A stretch of 64,000 bases of DNA, taken from the NCBI GenBank assembly GCA_028285305.1, contig JANQPV010000044.1, positions 62,001 to 126,000 of the forward strand, written 5' to 3'. The notes beneath the pieces were generated by a model that saw nothing but the letters and a program-made list of their open reading frames with translations, did no database searches and was not told the origin of the DNA. This DNA comes from Alphaproteobacteria bacterium (GTDB lineage: Bacteria > Pseudomonadota > Alphaproteobacteria > SMXP01). The position numbers and the translations under genes are program-made. This document shows positions 16,829 through 25,553 of this stretch, piece by piece (the stretch's first letter is position 1; every line of letters begins with the position of its first letter).

Positions 16829-17614
16829 CTAAAGTGCGGTGCCGCCGTCCACCGGCATTATGGCTCCGGTGATTCCTGCCCCTAGATCCGAAACCAAAAA
16901 CAAGGCAAGTCCGGCGACCTCCTCGACGGTGTTGAGCTTCTTGGTTGCAGCGTCCTGGGCGTAACTGTCCAAAAACTCTTCATAGGTGAGGCCCATGGAT
17001 TCAGCGGCCTCAGGGCCTGTATTTTTCATCAAATCTGTTTCGACCGCCCCGGGGCTGATGGCATTGCAGGTAATGCCTTGGGCGCCGTATTCAAACGCCA
17101 CCGCCTTGGTGAAACCGTTCAGAGCATGTTTGAACGTTATATAGTGGCTGACATTCGCTTTGTTTGCTTGCCGTCCTTCTACGGAGGAAATGTTTAGGAT
17201 CCGGCCCCACTGGCGTTTTTGCATGTCTTGAAGGGCGCGGCGGGTTGCCCAGAAGGCTGAATTTAGGATCCAATCGGCGGCCTCGGACCAAGCATCGTCA
17301 CTCAGCTCGGCCACCGAGGCAAACCCTGATGAACCGCCCGCATTGTTGACGAGAATGTCGACCCGTCCGAAACGCTCGATGGTTTGATCGATGAAGTTCT
17401 GGGTGTCACTTTGCCTCGTCACGTCGCCGGGGATGAAGAGAGAATTCTCCGGTGCCGCCATCTCCGCGATCGCTTGATCCCCTTTGTCCTGACTGCGTCC
17501 ATTGATGGCAATGTCTGCACCGGCACGCAGAAAGCACTCGGCAATGCCGCGCCCAATACCCCGGCTTCCGCCGGTTATGGCCGCCACTTTTCCGTTTAAG
17601 TCTATGTCTGTCAT
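16829..17614 (-). CDS. SDR-family NAD(P)-dependent oxidoreductase
   Basis: This is a classical short-chain dehydrogenase/reductase of 261 residues. It has the cofactor loop TGGSRGIGRGIAE near the N-terminus, NNAGGSSG in the middle, the catalytic serine in ILNISSVEG, and the YxxxK pair in HYITFKHALN. The C-terminal part has the LALFLVSDLGAGITG and PVDGGTAL features of 3-oxoacyl-ACP-reductase-like SDRs. The substrate cannot be assigned, and FabG-like or hydroxysteroid-type activity are both possible. It is followed by trhO on the same strand and preceded by the mscL terminator, so it likely has its own promoter in 17615-17677. Confidence 0.85.
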   Translation of the reverse strand: MTDIDLNGKVAAITGGSRGIGRGIAECFLRAGADIAINGRSQDKGDQAIAEMAAPENSLFIPGDVTRQSDTQNFIDQTIERFGRVDILVNNAGGSSGFASVAELSDDAWSEAADWILNSAFWATRRALQDMQKRQWGRILNISSVEGRQANKANVSHYITFKHALNGFTKAVAFEYGAQGITCNAISPGAVETDLMKNTGPEAAESMGLTYEEFLDSYAQDAATKKLNTVEEVAGLALFLVSDLGAGITGAIMPVDGGTAL

Positions 17615-17677
17615 GAACCCTCACGCGCACGGATGCCCAAGCCAGAATACTAGCCTGGACTAGACGCCCGTCAAAAG

Positions 17678-17713
17678 GGAAAAAGAGGAGGGCCCCGCAG
17701 TAAAGGCCCTCCT
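17678..17713 (-). terminator. Rho-independent terminator of mscL
   Basis: On the minus strand AGGAGGGCC (17713-17705) pairs with GGCCCTCCT (17694-17686) across a ten-base loop, followed by CTTTTTCCCTTTT. It lies 17 bp after the mscL stop. Confidence 0.88.
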
Positions 17714-17729
17714 TGAGGTTGTATGAAAC

Positions 17730-18140
17730 TTAAGAATTAGAGGCGCGGATGGCGTCGCGAATCTCGGTCAGCAACACTTCTTGCTTGGGTGGTTCGGCGG
17801 GCGCTGCTTTTTCTTCTTCTTCAAATTTCGCTTTGGCCGAATTGTACGCCTTGATCAGTAGAAAGACGGCAAACATGATGATGGCGAATGAGATAAGGGC
17901 GTTGATGAACAGTCCGTAATTGATGGCAACGGCTTCTACGTCCTCCGTCGCCGGCTGCAGCGTAACGGCGAGTTTGGAAAAGTCGACGCCCCCCGTCAAA
18001 AGGCCAATCGGCGGCATAATGATGTCTTTCACAAGCGAATTCACAACACTGGTGGTTGCGGCCCCGATCACAATCCCCGTCGCCATGTCCATGAAGTTGC
18101 TTTTGAGGGCGAAGTCCCTGAACTCTTGCATTATCCCCAT
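17730..18140 (-). CDS. mscL: Large-conductance mechanosensitive channel MscL
   Basis: MscL is an inner-membrane pentameric channel that opens under extreme membrane tension to release solutes after hypo-osmotic shock. The 136-residue protein starts with the family's amphipathic N-terminus (MQEFRDFALK). TM1 contains the glycine/alanine-rich pore-lining segment DMATGIVIGAATTSVVNSLV. A periplasmic loop and TM2 (FINALISFAIIMFAVFLLI) follow. The C-terminal helix is charged, with EEEEKAAPAEPPKQE before the conserved LLTEIRD. Length and domain order match. A CtrA-like box lies about 105 bp upstream of the start. Confidence 0.96.
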   Translation of the reverse strand: MGIMQEFRDFALKSNFMDMATGIVIGAATTSVVNSLVKDIIMPPIGLLTGGVDFSKLAVTLQPATEDVEAVAINYGLFINALISFAIIMFAVFLLIKAYNSAKAKFEEEEKAAPAEPPKQEVLLTEIRDAIRASNS

Positions 18141-18243
18141 GATGAGAACCCCCTTCTCAGGATATGGCGGTGCATTGCGGCAGCGCGATTGAATATGTGA
18201 GCCGACACTTATCCATAAAACTGGATCGGTGGGTAGAGAATGG

Positions 18244-18259
18244 TTAACAAAAGGTTAAC
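18244..18259. promoter_or_regulatory. CtrA-type binding site TTAA-N7-TTAAC
   Basis: TTAA at 18244-18247 and TTAAC at 18255-18259 are separated by exactly seven bases, which is the full consensus of the alphaproteobacterial cell-cycle regulator CtrA. The element also reads as TTAA-N7-TTAAC on the other strand. It lies upstream of mscL and just beyond the 3' end of the AAA+ protease gene. Confidence 0.5.
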
Positions 18260-18285
18260 GGTGCCAGAGCTACGGAAGACAAGCT

Positions 18286-20973
18286 CTATTTGACAAGTGT
18301 ACGGACTTCATCGCCCGTCAGTTCTTGCCTTTCCATCAAAACGCTCGCGACTTTCTTGAGCAGTCTCTGATTGTTCTTCAGACGGCTGACTGCTTCGCGA
18401 TAGAGCGTATCCAAGAGCTTGTTGAGTTCCTCTCGGATCTCGGGCGGTGTCGGGAGAAGACCGCCGATTATTTTGTCTACGTCGTACCAAACGAGTCCGG
18501 ACGATTCCGAGTAGCCGTGTTGGTAAAGGGCCCGCAAGAGGATATGGGTCGCTTGGGCGAGATCGGATCGAGCACTGCCACCTGACCCCGTGCTGACTTC
18601 GCTTTTGCCGTAGGTTACCTCTTCGGCGGCGCGCCCGCCAAGGGCAACGCGGACATATTCATAGATGTCGTCGCGCGTGGCGCTGGTCCGGTCATTGAAC
18701 GAGGCGACGAAGCCAAGAGAGCCATCTGCACGGGGAACAATCGAGATATAGGTGATTGAAGCGCCCTTTTCCGGGCCGGCGAGCTGCATGACCGCGTGGC
18801 CCGCCTCGTGAATAGCGGTTCGCCGTAATTCCTCGTCGGACAAGCGCTGATAGTCACTGTCGCTGAGAGGCCGGCCGGTGATTTCTGCAACAAAGTCTTC
18901 GTACACGATGGAGCGGCGTTCCTTGCGGGCACGGCGGCGGGCGCCGCGGACATAGAACTCGACGTCGGCGCCCGTTTGACCAAGGGTCATACGGCCGAGG
19001 GTCTTTGTGTCGATGTCTCCCGAGACGAGACCTTCGGTCCGCAACTCCTCAATGTAATACTCAAAGATCTGCTCAAGGCCCAATGCGTTTGGAAGAGGGA
19101 TCCGAATGATTTGATCGAGCCTGCCGGCGCGCTTGAGCGCTGGGTCGATGGCATCAGGGTTGTTCGTGGCGGCGATGACGATCACACCGCTGCGTTCCTC
19201 AAATCCTTGGAGCTCCTGGAGCATCGTGTTGACGATGTCGTTCACGTAGAGATTGTTGACGCCGTGATCGTGTTGGCGATTGCCGATCGAGTCAAACTCA
19301 TCGATGAATGCAATGGTCGGCGCCAGGCGCCGGGCCTCCATGAAAAAATTGCGGATAGCCGCAATGTGCGTTGAGATATAGCGGGTCGAAAACCACTCCG
19401 ACGTGGAGCCATAGAGGAACCGGAGACCGGTATCTTTCGAAACGGCTCGTGCCAGCATCGTTTTTCCGGTTCCCGGCGGCCCCACCAGCAGCATGCCTTT
19501 ATCCACCTCGGACCACGAGATGTGACCGGAGGCGGCAAGCTTTATGTCTGCCACCAGCTCCTCAGCTTGAACTTTGGCCTCTCCCAGTCCATGGATATCG
19601 GTCAAGCCCGGTGCATTCATCGCATTTGTGTTGGAGAGGCGCCGCTCGACTCGTGCCTTGAGATCGTGAACGGCGTCTCTGCCTCGTTTTCCGGAGTTGA
19701 CAATCTTTTGCAGGTCAAGTGGTACGACATAGCGGGCCCACGCGTCGTCTTCATTGTCGCCGGCGGCTTGTGGACCGAAGATGGCTGTGAATATTTTGTC
19801 GCGTACAGATGAATGGAGTTGGGGCAGTTCAATTTCCACATCGACATGATCGCGAAACAGTGTGGGCAGTGCATATCGGTTGGCGAGAACGCATAGGCCG
19901 ATGACGTTTGACGTGGCTAGGTTCGAAATCGCTTGCCTGACCCAGTCTTGGTTGAGATCCCGCCCGGCGCCAAAGATGCTGTCGTCGAACAGCACGAGCC
20001 TTTCCGTAGCTGAAAACTCTTCTATGCCGTAGGCGCCAAACGCGCGTCCTGCTGACGAGAAGGGGATTGCCAATTGTTCGGCCAAATATTTGCCCAGCGT
20101 CTCAGAGAGCTCCCAAAACGATGTTTCTATGACAATCAGTGGACGGTGCGTCTTGACTCTCTCCAAGAAGAGCGACCAGGTGGTGTCCGACGACGCGCGT
20201 TCCAGTTGATTTGTCGCGGTCGGGTCCAATAGATTGAGATTGCCTACCGCTTCCCTAAGGAGCACCTCGGACATTGTCTCTGTCACACTCACCCGAGGGA
20301 GTTCGGTGACCGGCGCAAGGGCGGAAGCCGTTTGCGTCTCGCGCTCAAGTTTGGCAACGGCTGGTGAAGCATCAAAATCTGATGCTGATAAAACGGTGTT
20401 CACGCTACCCGTGACCACTCCAATGGGTTCCCAAGGGCAAATTGGTTCATCAGTTAGAAGTTTTGAAATCGCAGATTGAAAATCTGTGTGCAAATAAAAC
20501 TCTCTTACGCCGATGCTCACTCGTTCGAGATCAAAAAAAATCAGCGTATGATCTTTGTACTTACGCTTTGCTTTCCGGGGGATGTCCGCTTGGTTTTCGT
20601 ACCAGAGTTTCAGTGACCGGCGTTCCATCCTATCGGCGATGTCTGAAAGCGAGCCGCGCTTGGCTGATGCGTTCGTGGCGCGGGGAGTGATTTCATAGCG
20701 CTGTGCGAAAGAATTGTCCGGTGGGATGTCGTGCTCCGCAACGATGGACAGGAGAGCTTCCGTGGATAGAAATCCTTCTCCCGATTCGATTTCGAACAGA
20801 CCAGAAAACGCCGCGTCAGGCTGGGACGCCCTTACTGTTCGCAAGCGCGTGAGCACCTCTTCAATGTAGTAGCTCTCTTCGCGATCGGATTCCAGCGCGA
20901 TATCTTGTGCCAAGCTGCGCGAGATGATGCTGCGATGATCGGGAACATGGAAGACCAATGTGTAATTTTTCAA
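18286..20973 (-). CDS. FtsH-like AAA+ zinc metalloprotease (M41) with long soluble N-terminus
   Basis: This is an ATP-dependent zinc protease. The C-terminal half holds one intact AAA+ module: Walker A GPPGTGKT at about 498-505, Walker B IAFIDEFD at 554-561, and the second region of homology DPALKRAGRLDQ. An M41 peptidase domain follows with HEAGH at 722-726 and the third zinc ligand D804 in SDLAQATH. The first ~455 residues have no membrane helix and no FtsH periplasmic domain. Residues ~275-395 look like a degenerate ATPase-like fold (HRPLIVIETSFWELSETLG, RLVLFDDSIFGAG). I prefer the TTG at 20973 because GAGGAA lies five bases upstream; a GTG at 20991 has no ribosome-binding site. Substrate unknown. 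Confidence 0.85.
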   Translation of the reverse strand: MKNYTLVFHVPDHRSIISRSLAQDIALESDREESYYIEEVLTRLRTVRASQPDAAFSGLFEIESGEGFLSTEALLSIVAEHDIPPDNSFAQRYEITPRATNASAKRGSLSDIADRMERRSLKLWYENQADIPRKAKRKYKDHTLIFFDLERVSIGVREFYLHTDFQSAISKLLTDEPICPWEPIGVVTGSVNTVLSASDFDASPAVAKLERETQTASALAPVTELPRVSVTETMSEVLLREAVGNLNLLDPTATNQLERASSDTTWSLFLERVKTHRPLIVIETSFWELSETLGKYLAEQLAIPFSSAGRAFGAYGIEEFSATERLVLFDDSIFGAGRDLNQDWVRQAISNLATSNVIGLCVLANRYALPTLFRDHVDVEIELPQLHSSVRDKIFTAIFGPQAAGDNEDDAWARYVVPLDLQKIVNSGKRGRDAVHDLKARVERRLSNTNAMNAPGLTDIHGLGEAKVQAEELVADIKLAASGHISWSEVDKGMLLVGPPGTGKTMLARAVSKDTGLRFLYGSTSEWFSTRYISTHIAAIRNFFMEARRLAPTIAFIDEFDSIGNRQHDHGVNNLYVNDIVNTMLQELQGFEERSGVIVIAATNNPDAIDPALKRAGRLDQIIRIPLPNALGLEQIFEYYIEELRTEGLVSGDIDTKTLGRMTLGQTGADVEFYVRGARRRARKERRSIVYEDFVAEITGRPLSDSDYQRLSDEELRRTAIHEAGHAVMQLAGPEKGASITYISIVPRADGSLGFVASFNDRTSATRDDIYEYVRVALGGRAAEEVTYGKSEVSTGSGGSARSDLAQATHILLRALYQHGYSESSGLVWYDVDKIIGGLLPTPPEIREELNKLLDTLYREAVSRLKNNQRLLKKVASVLMERQELTGDEVRTLVK

Positions 20974-21142
20974 AGTTATTCCTCGTGGCACGGTGAACGC
21001 ACAAGCGTATTCAAGTGGGAATGCTTGCCCAGATCAAGTCCCCAACGCAGGCAATGTGCGCTATTGGGTAACTGCTTTTTGAATAGGCAGATAGCATTGA
21101 CAGTTTTCTGGCCCTCGCTCTCTCGTCGGGTTAGAAGGACGT

Positions 21143-21829
21143 ATGAGGACCCTTTACCAGACTATGTATTGCCCGCGTTGCCGAAAGGTTCGCATTGCTC
21201 TTGCTGAAAAGAAGCAGGAGTTCACGGTGGTGGAGGAAGATACTTGGAACTTGCGAGACGAGTTTCTGCGCATAAACTTGGCGGGCACGGTTCCTGTCCT
21301 TGTCGACCCGCGTTCCGACGAAACAAACGATTCAGTCACCGTCGTGGGCAGCGCGACAATAATTGAGTACCTGGACGAGGTCTATGAAGGGACCACTCTC
21401 TTGCCTGGTTCGGTCAAAGGCCGGGCGGAAGTGCGCCGTCTGCAATCCTGGTTCGATGACAAATTCGCTCAAGAGGTGTCTTCGAGGCTGATCTTCGAAA
21501 AAATGGAGCGGCGGGCTCTGAATCTGGGGCCGCCGGATATGGAAGTGATTCGCGCTGCACTGGAGCATATCCACTATCATATGGAGCTTATTGGTTTCCT
21601 GACGGAGCATCGCCGCTGGCTCGCCGGGGACGAATTGAGTGCCGCCGATTTGGCTGCGGCTGCCCATCTATCGATCCTCGACTATATGGGGGATGTGCCC
21701 TGGCACAAATATGAAGCCGCCAAAGACTGGTACGTTCGTATAAAGTCCCGTCCTAGCTTTCGCCCCCTTCTGTCCGATCGCATTATGGGGATGCATCCGG
21801 CTCGGCACTATGACGATCTGGATTTTTAG
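21143..21829 (+). CDS. Glutathione S-transferase family protein
   Basis: The 228-residue protein begins with a thioredoxin-fold GST N-domain: TLYQTMYCPRCRKVRIALAE, in which a CPRC pair occupies the active-site position, then the cis-proline segment GTVPVLVD and a TIIEYLDE glutathione-contact region. The all-helical C-domain contains LAGDELSAADLAAAAHLSIL. The N-terminal CxxC is glutaredoxin-like, so it may act in thiol transfer or glutathione lyase chemistry and not in classical conjugation. It is followed 24 bp later by queG, and the two are probably co-transcribed. The substrate is unknown. Confidence 0.87.
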   Translation: MRTLYQTMYCPRCRKVRIALAEKKQEFTVVEEDTWNLRDEFLRINLAGTVPVLVDPRSDETNDSVTVVGSATIIEYLDEVYEGTTLLPGSVKGRAEVRRLQSWFDDKFAQEVSSRLIFEKMERRALNLGPPDMEVIRAALEHIHYHMELIGFLTEHRRWLAGDELSAADLAAAAHLSILDYMGDVPWHKYEAAKDWYVRIKSRPSFRPLLSDRIMGMHPARHYDDLDF

Positions 21830-21853
21830 ACCTTGTAAGTCGTCCGTAAGCGT

Positions 21854-22981
21854 ATGAAAACGATAACGGGATTTGTTGAAGGAAAAATCAAAGATCGGTT
21901 GGCGGCCGAAGGCTTCAACTCCGCAGGCATCACGGCGGCCGCTGTCGATTCTGAGTTCGGCTCTTTCCTGCAAACCTATCTTGCCAACGGGTACCAAGGG
22001 ACGATGGATTGGATGGAAAACCGATCGCGTGAACGCCGTCACCCAAATGCTCTTTGGCCGGAAGCCAAATCAATTGTTGTTGCGGCGATGAATTATGGTC
22101 CGACCGTCGATCCGATGACGAAGCTTGAGCGTTCAGGACATGGCAATATTTCCGTTTATGCATCGGGTACAGACTATCATGATTTGCTCAAAAAGCGATT
22201 GAAAGCAGTCGCGCGATGGATGGCCGAAGAGTGGGGCGAAGACGTTAAAGTCTTTGTGGATACGGCGCCTGTGATGGAAAAACCCTTAGCGGCTCGGGCG
22301 GGTCTTGGTTGGCAAGGCAAACACACCAATCTTGTTTCATCAGAGTATGGGTCTTGGCTCTTTCTTGGCGTCATCCTTACAACGATGGTGCTGCGCTCCG
22401 ATGAACCTCATTCGGATCAGTGCGGGACGTGCCACCGCTGTCTCGATATCTGTCCGACGAACGCCTTTCCTGCGCCTTATCAACTGGATGCACGGAAATG
22501 CATTTCTTACCTCACCATCGAACACAAGGGACATATTCCCGTTTCTTTTCGAAAGGCGATGGGAAACCGCATCTATGGGTGTGATGATTGCTTGGCGGTT
22601 TGCCCTTGGAACAAATTTGCAAAGGCAAGCCGTGTCAGTGCGTTTCATGCGCGTGCGGAGCTCCAGGCTCCCTTGCTTGGTGAGCTCGCTGCTCTCGATG
22701 ATGCAGGATTTCGGCAAATTTTTAGGGGGTCGCCAGTCAAAAGAACGGGCCGGGACCGCTTCGTTCGTAATGTGCTGATCGCTATCGGCAACTCAGGGGA
22801 TCCAAGTCTCGTTCCAACTTGTAAGGGATTGCTGGGGGATGCATCGCCACTCGTTCGGGCGATGGCCGTATGGGCACTCTCGCAGCTTGTGGATCCCCAA
22901 CAGTTTCACAATTTTAGGGATACGCACCTATCCGGCGAAACCGACGAGCACGTAAGAGGGGAGTGGCAAACTCATGAATGA
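21854..22981 (+). CDS. queG: Epoxyqueuosine reductase QueG
   Basis: QueG performs the last step of queuosine synthesis, reducing epoxyqueuosine at position 34 of tRNA with cobalamin and two [4Fe-4S] clusters. The 375-residue protein has the N-terminal cobalamin-binding region with RSRERRHPNALWPEAKSIVV and the conserved DTAPVMEKPLA and GWQGKHTN. The cluster motifs are CGTCHRCLDICP and GCDDCLAVCPWN, and a HEAT-like C-terminal tail follows. All eight cluster cysteines are present. It follows a GST gene and overlaps or nearly abuts an amidohydrolase gene, with no obvious functional link. Confidence 0.95.
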   Translation: MKTITGFVEGKIKDRLAAEGFNSAGITAAAVDSEFGSFLQTYLANGYQGTMDWMENRSRERRHPNALWPEAKSIVVAAMNYGPTVDPMTKLERSGHGNISVYASGTDYHDLLKKRLKAVARWMAEEWGEDVKVFVDTAPVMEKPLAARAGLGWQGKHTNLVSSEYGSWLFLGVILTTMVLRSDEPHSDQCGTCHRCLDICPTNAFPAPYQLDARKCISYLTIEHKGHIPVSFRKAMGNRIYGCDDCLAVCPWNKFAKASRVSAFHARAELQAPLLGELAALDDAGFRQIFRGSPVKRTGRDRFVRNVLIAIGNSGDPSLVPTCKGLLGDASPLVRAMAVWALSQLVDPQQFHNFRDTHLSGETDEHVRGEWQTHE

Positions 22982-23003
22982 ACGCGATGAGAGGAGGAAA
23001 CAA

Positions 23004-23999
23004 ATGCAACGGCTGGACTGGTTGGCGCAAGTGGACGAGGAGATCATAGATCCGGACAGACCGATCGTTGATCCCCATCATCATCTCTGGCATCACGATA
23101 AGAACCCATACCTGTTAGATGATTTGTGGGCGGATACGGGCAGCGGCCACAAGGTGGTTCAGACTGTTTTTGTGGAGTGTATGGCGGAGTATCGGACATC
23201 GGGGCCCGATGCGCTCAAGCCACTGGGTGAAACGGAATTTGTCGTGTCAGTTGCCAACGAAGCGAAGGCCCGGCCCGATTCCGCCCAGATCGCCGGCATC
23301 GTAGGCTATACGGATCTGACGTTGGGCGCTTCGGTTCGCGAGGTGCTCGAAGCTCATATCGAAATTGGCGGTGACCTCTTCAAAGGAATTCGACATGCAG
23401 CGGGTTGGGATGCCAGCGAAGTTGTGCGCAATTCGCACACTAATCCTCCGCAAAATCTGTATGAGGATAAAAACTTTCGCCAGGGCTTTGCCGAACTTGC
23501 GCGTTTGGGGATGAGCTTTGATGCTTGGAATTACCATCACCAAATTCCTCGGCTGACGGACCTGGCCAGAGTGTTCGAAGATACGACCATCATTTTTGAT
23601 CATTTTGGCGGCCCGCTGGGTATTGGGCCCTATGAGGGAAAACGCGCGGAAATACTTGCCCAATGGAAAGAAGATGTGGCCGATCTTGCGACTTGCAAGA
23701 ACGTCTATGCGAAGATTGGCGGGCTTGCCATGCCGATCAATGGATTTGGCTGGCACAAACAAGCGCGCCCCGCCTCTTCGGATGATCTCGTTGCGGTGCA
23801 CAAAGACTATTATGCCCACATGATCGACGTCTTTGGACCGGATCGGTGCATGTTCGAAAGCAATTTTCCTGTGGACAAACAGTCAATTTCTTACCCAGTT
23901 CTGTGGAATGCATTCAAAAAGATAGCGGCGGGATATTCAGAGGCTGAGAAGGACGATCTCTTTCAAGGAAGTGCAAAGCGGGCCTACCGGCTGAATTGA
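23004..23999 (+). CDS. Amidohydrolase-family TIM-barrel hydrolase (COG3618 type)
   Basis: This is a metal-dependent hydrolase of the amidohydrolase 2 family, to which lactonases and decarboxylases belong. The metal-binding motif near the N-terminus is IVDPHHHLW. Later barrel strands carry YHHQIPRLTDLARVF, TIIFDHFGG and the C-terminal CMFESNFPVDKQ, whose Asp position is conserved in this group. The start at 23004 has a strong AGGAGG six bases upstream. An earlier ATG at 22974, overlapping the queG stop, has none. The product is 331 residues, as usual for the family. The substrate is not predictable from sequence. Confidence 0.87.
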   Translation: MQRLDWLAQVDEEIIDPDRPIVDPHHHLWHHDKNPYLLDDLWADTGSGHKVVQTVFVECMAEYRTSGPDALKPLGETEFVVSVANEAKARPDSAQIAGIVGYTDLTLGASVREVLEAHIEIGGDLFKGIRHAAGWDASEVVRNSHTNPPQNLYEDKNFRQGFAELARLGMSFDAWNYHHQIPRLTDLARVFEDTTIIFDHFGGPLGIGPYEGKRAEILAQWKEDVADLATCKNVYAKIGGLAMPINGFGWHKQARPASSDDLVAVHKDYYAHMIDVFGPDRCMFESNFPVDKQSISYPVLWNAFKKIAAGYSEAEKDDLFQGSAKRAYRLN

Positions 24000-24015
24000 G
24001 TTCCGACCTTCGGTG

Positions 24016-24792
24016 ATGGGGGTGACGTTGCTTAACTTTGTCGCGTGCCTAGGGGTTGTGGTTTTGGTGTTTGCGCCGCTGGGTGAGGCCGAAGCGAGTA
24101 TAGGCGCGGCTACCCCATGTAGAGTGTGCAGTTTGGAAGATCAGTGCCGTGATTTGCCGGAGCACATATCGAACTCATTTCAGTTTATTCCCGACGTTTC
24201 GGGTGTTCGGTATTGCGAGGACGCTTCATACGGGTCGGCGCTCCCCGCTGTAGAAGCACTGTCTCCCATCCAAAATGATAATGGAGTCTGCTTTTACACA
24301 AGCAGGTGGATGTACTGGCACCAACGAACTGGGGAATGGCGATACGAGAATCCGCGAACGCAAGGGCAACATGCACTTTCGAGCTATATGCAATTGAAAG
24401 AAAAGGAACGCTGCGATCCCTACACTGCGGCGGAAACCCCCTACATCCGCACGGACGATTTAGACACGTTCACGTTTGGCGTCATCAAGCAGCAAATCGA
24501 CCGTATCACTTCAAGTCGGCGGCGCTTTACATCGTTCTTGTTGAAGGCCGACAGCGTTCAGTCCGATCATGGTCAAGAGGTGAAGTCGGGCCGCGGCAGA
24601 AAAAAGGAGATCAAGTCTTTGGTGCAGATGATATTGAAGAACGGTTTTTCGGTTGACGTCTTGAAGCGGTCGCGCGTTTATCCAGGTAAATTCGAGGCTT
24701 TGATTTCTTCTGCCGGCCAGCGATGGATTTTGGTGTATGAACTCGATGATGACGAACTCAAGGCGCGAGACTTCTTCAGTGTTCTGAAATAA
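24016..24792 (+). CDS. Secreted protein of unknown function
   Basis: I do not recognise this family. The ~258-residue product starts with a hydrophobic signal-like segment (LLNFVACLGVVVLVFA) ending near EAEA|S. A short Cys-containing region follows (CRVCSLEDQC), then isolated cysteines in RYCEDAS, GVCFY and ERCDP. The even number of cysteines suggests disulfides in the periplasm. The second half is basic in the middle (SGRGRKKEIKS) and ends in a strand-rich segment WILVYELDDDELKARDFF. A GTG at 24013 directly before the ATG is an alternative start. It stands alone between the amidohydrolase and a convergent TPR gene. Confidence 0.7.
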   Translation: MGVTLLNFVACLGVVVLVFAPLGEAEASIGAATPCRVCSLEDQCRDLPEHISNSFQFIPDVSGVRYCEDASYGSALPAVEALSPIQNDNGVCFYTSRWMYWHQRTGEWRYENPRTQGQHALSSYMQLKEKERCDPYTAAETPYIRTDDLDTFTFGVIKQQIDRITSSRRRFTSFLLKADSVQSDHGQEVKSGRGRKKEIKSLVQMILKNGFSVDVLKRSRVYPGKFEALISSAGQRWILVYELDDDELKARDFFSVLK

Positions 24793-24843
24793 TAGAGTTT
24801 GTTTGCTCGGATTTGTGCCGCAATCCGAAACTATATCTGCGCC

Positions 24844-25500
24844 CTAATTGCCTTTGCGCGTTTCCCGTAAGCGACCTTGCTGCAGGGCGGCGCTGACATT
24901 TTGCGGATCGAATTTAAACGCCATGTCGATATCCTCCTGGGCCTTGTCCAGCTCGCCCAAATCGATATTGGCTGTTGCGCGAAGCACATAGGCGTCGGAG
25001 AACGCCCTGTCGAGCGCCAAGGCCCGGGTGGCATCTTCGACAACTTTCTTCCAGCTCCCTGCCAGAAGATGAGCCTGTGCCCGTTCGTAGTAAAGGCGCG
25101 CATTGTTGGGCGTTAGTTCGATTGCAGAGGTAAGAGCGACTTCGGCTTCTGCCGTTCTCCCCGTCAAGAGCCACGCGTTGCCCGCTTGAGATAAGATCGC
25201 GGCGCGTTGTGCCCGGCCACCGGCATCAGGGGCGATGGCGATCTTTTCCAAACGGAAGGCTGCTTCTTCCTCGGCGCCCAAGTTCAGGAGCGCCAAGGCG
25301 GCGCAATGTTTGGCGGCCGAACCACCGCCTTCGTCCCGCCAGGTGATGGCGACCTCGAAGGCATCATCCGGTTTCTCGCGAGTCATTTCTACGCAGGCCT
25401 CGTATTTCGCGGCGTCCTCAGTGATGCTTGAAAGGGTCTCTGCCGCAAAAGCCGAACCAGCGCCAGTTAGGCAAAGGCAAAAAAGTGATATCGTGCGCAC
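24844..25500 (-). CDS. Periplasmic TPR-repeat protein
   Basis: The 218-residue protein has a signal peptide (MRTISLFCLCLTGAGSAFA|AE). Tandem tetratricopeptide-like helices follow through most of its length, for example GNAWLLTGRTAEAEVALTSA, NARLYYERAQAHLLAGSW and ANIDLGELDKAQEDIDMAF, with the typical Leu/Ala/Tyr spacing of 34-residue units. TPR proteins mediate protein-protein contacts; the partner is not evident. The gene is divergent from an NAD(P)-binding protein gene, with only 53 bp between the two starts, so the promoters must be closely spaced or overlapping. Confidence 0.82.
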   Translation of the reverse strand: MRTISLFCLCLTGAGSAFAAETLSSITEDAAKYEACVEMTREKPDDAFEVAITWRDEGGGSAAKHCAALALLNLGAEEEAAFRLEKIAIAPDAGGRAQRAAILSQAGNAWLLTGRTAEAEVALTSAIELTPNNARLYYERAQAHLLAGSWKKVVEDATRALALDRAFSDAYVLRATANIDLGELDKAQEDIDMAFKFDPQNVSAALQQGRLRETRKGN

Positions 25501-25553
25501 CCGTCTTCCCCTATTACGTTGTCTGTTTGTACTATCACAATACGGGTCCGAAT

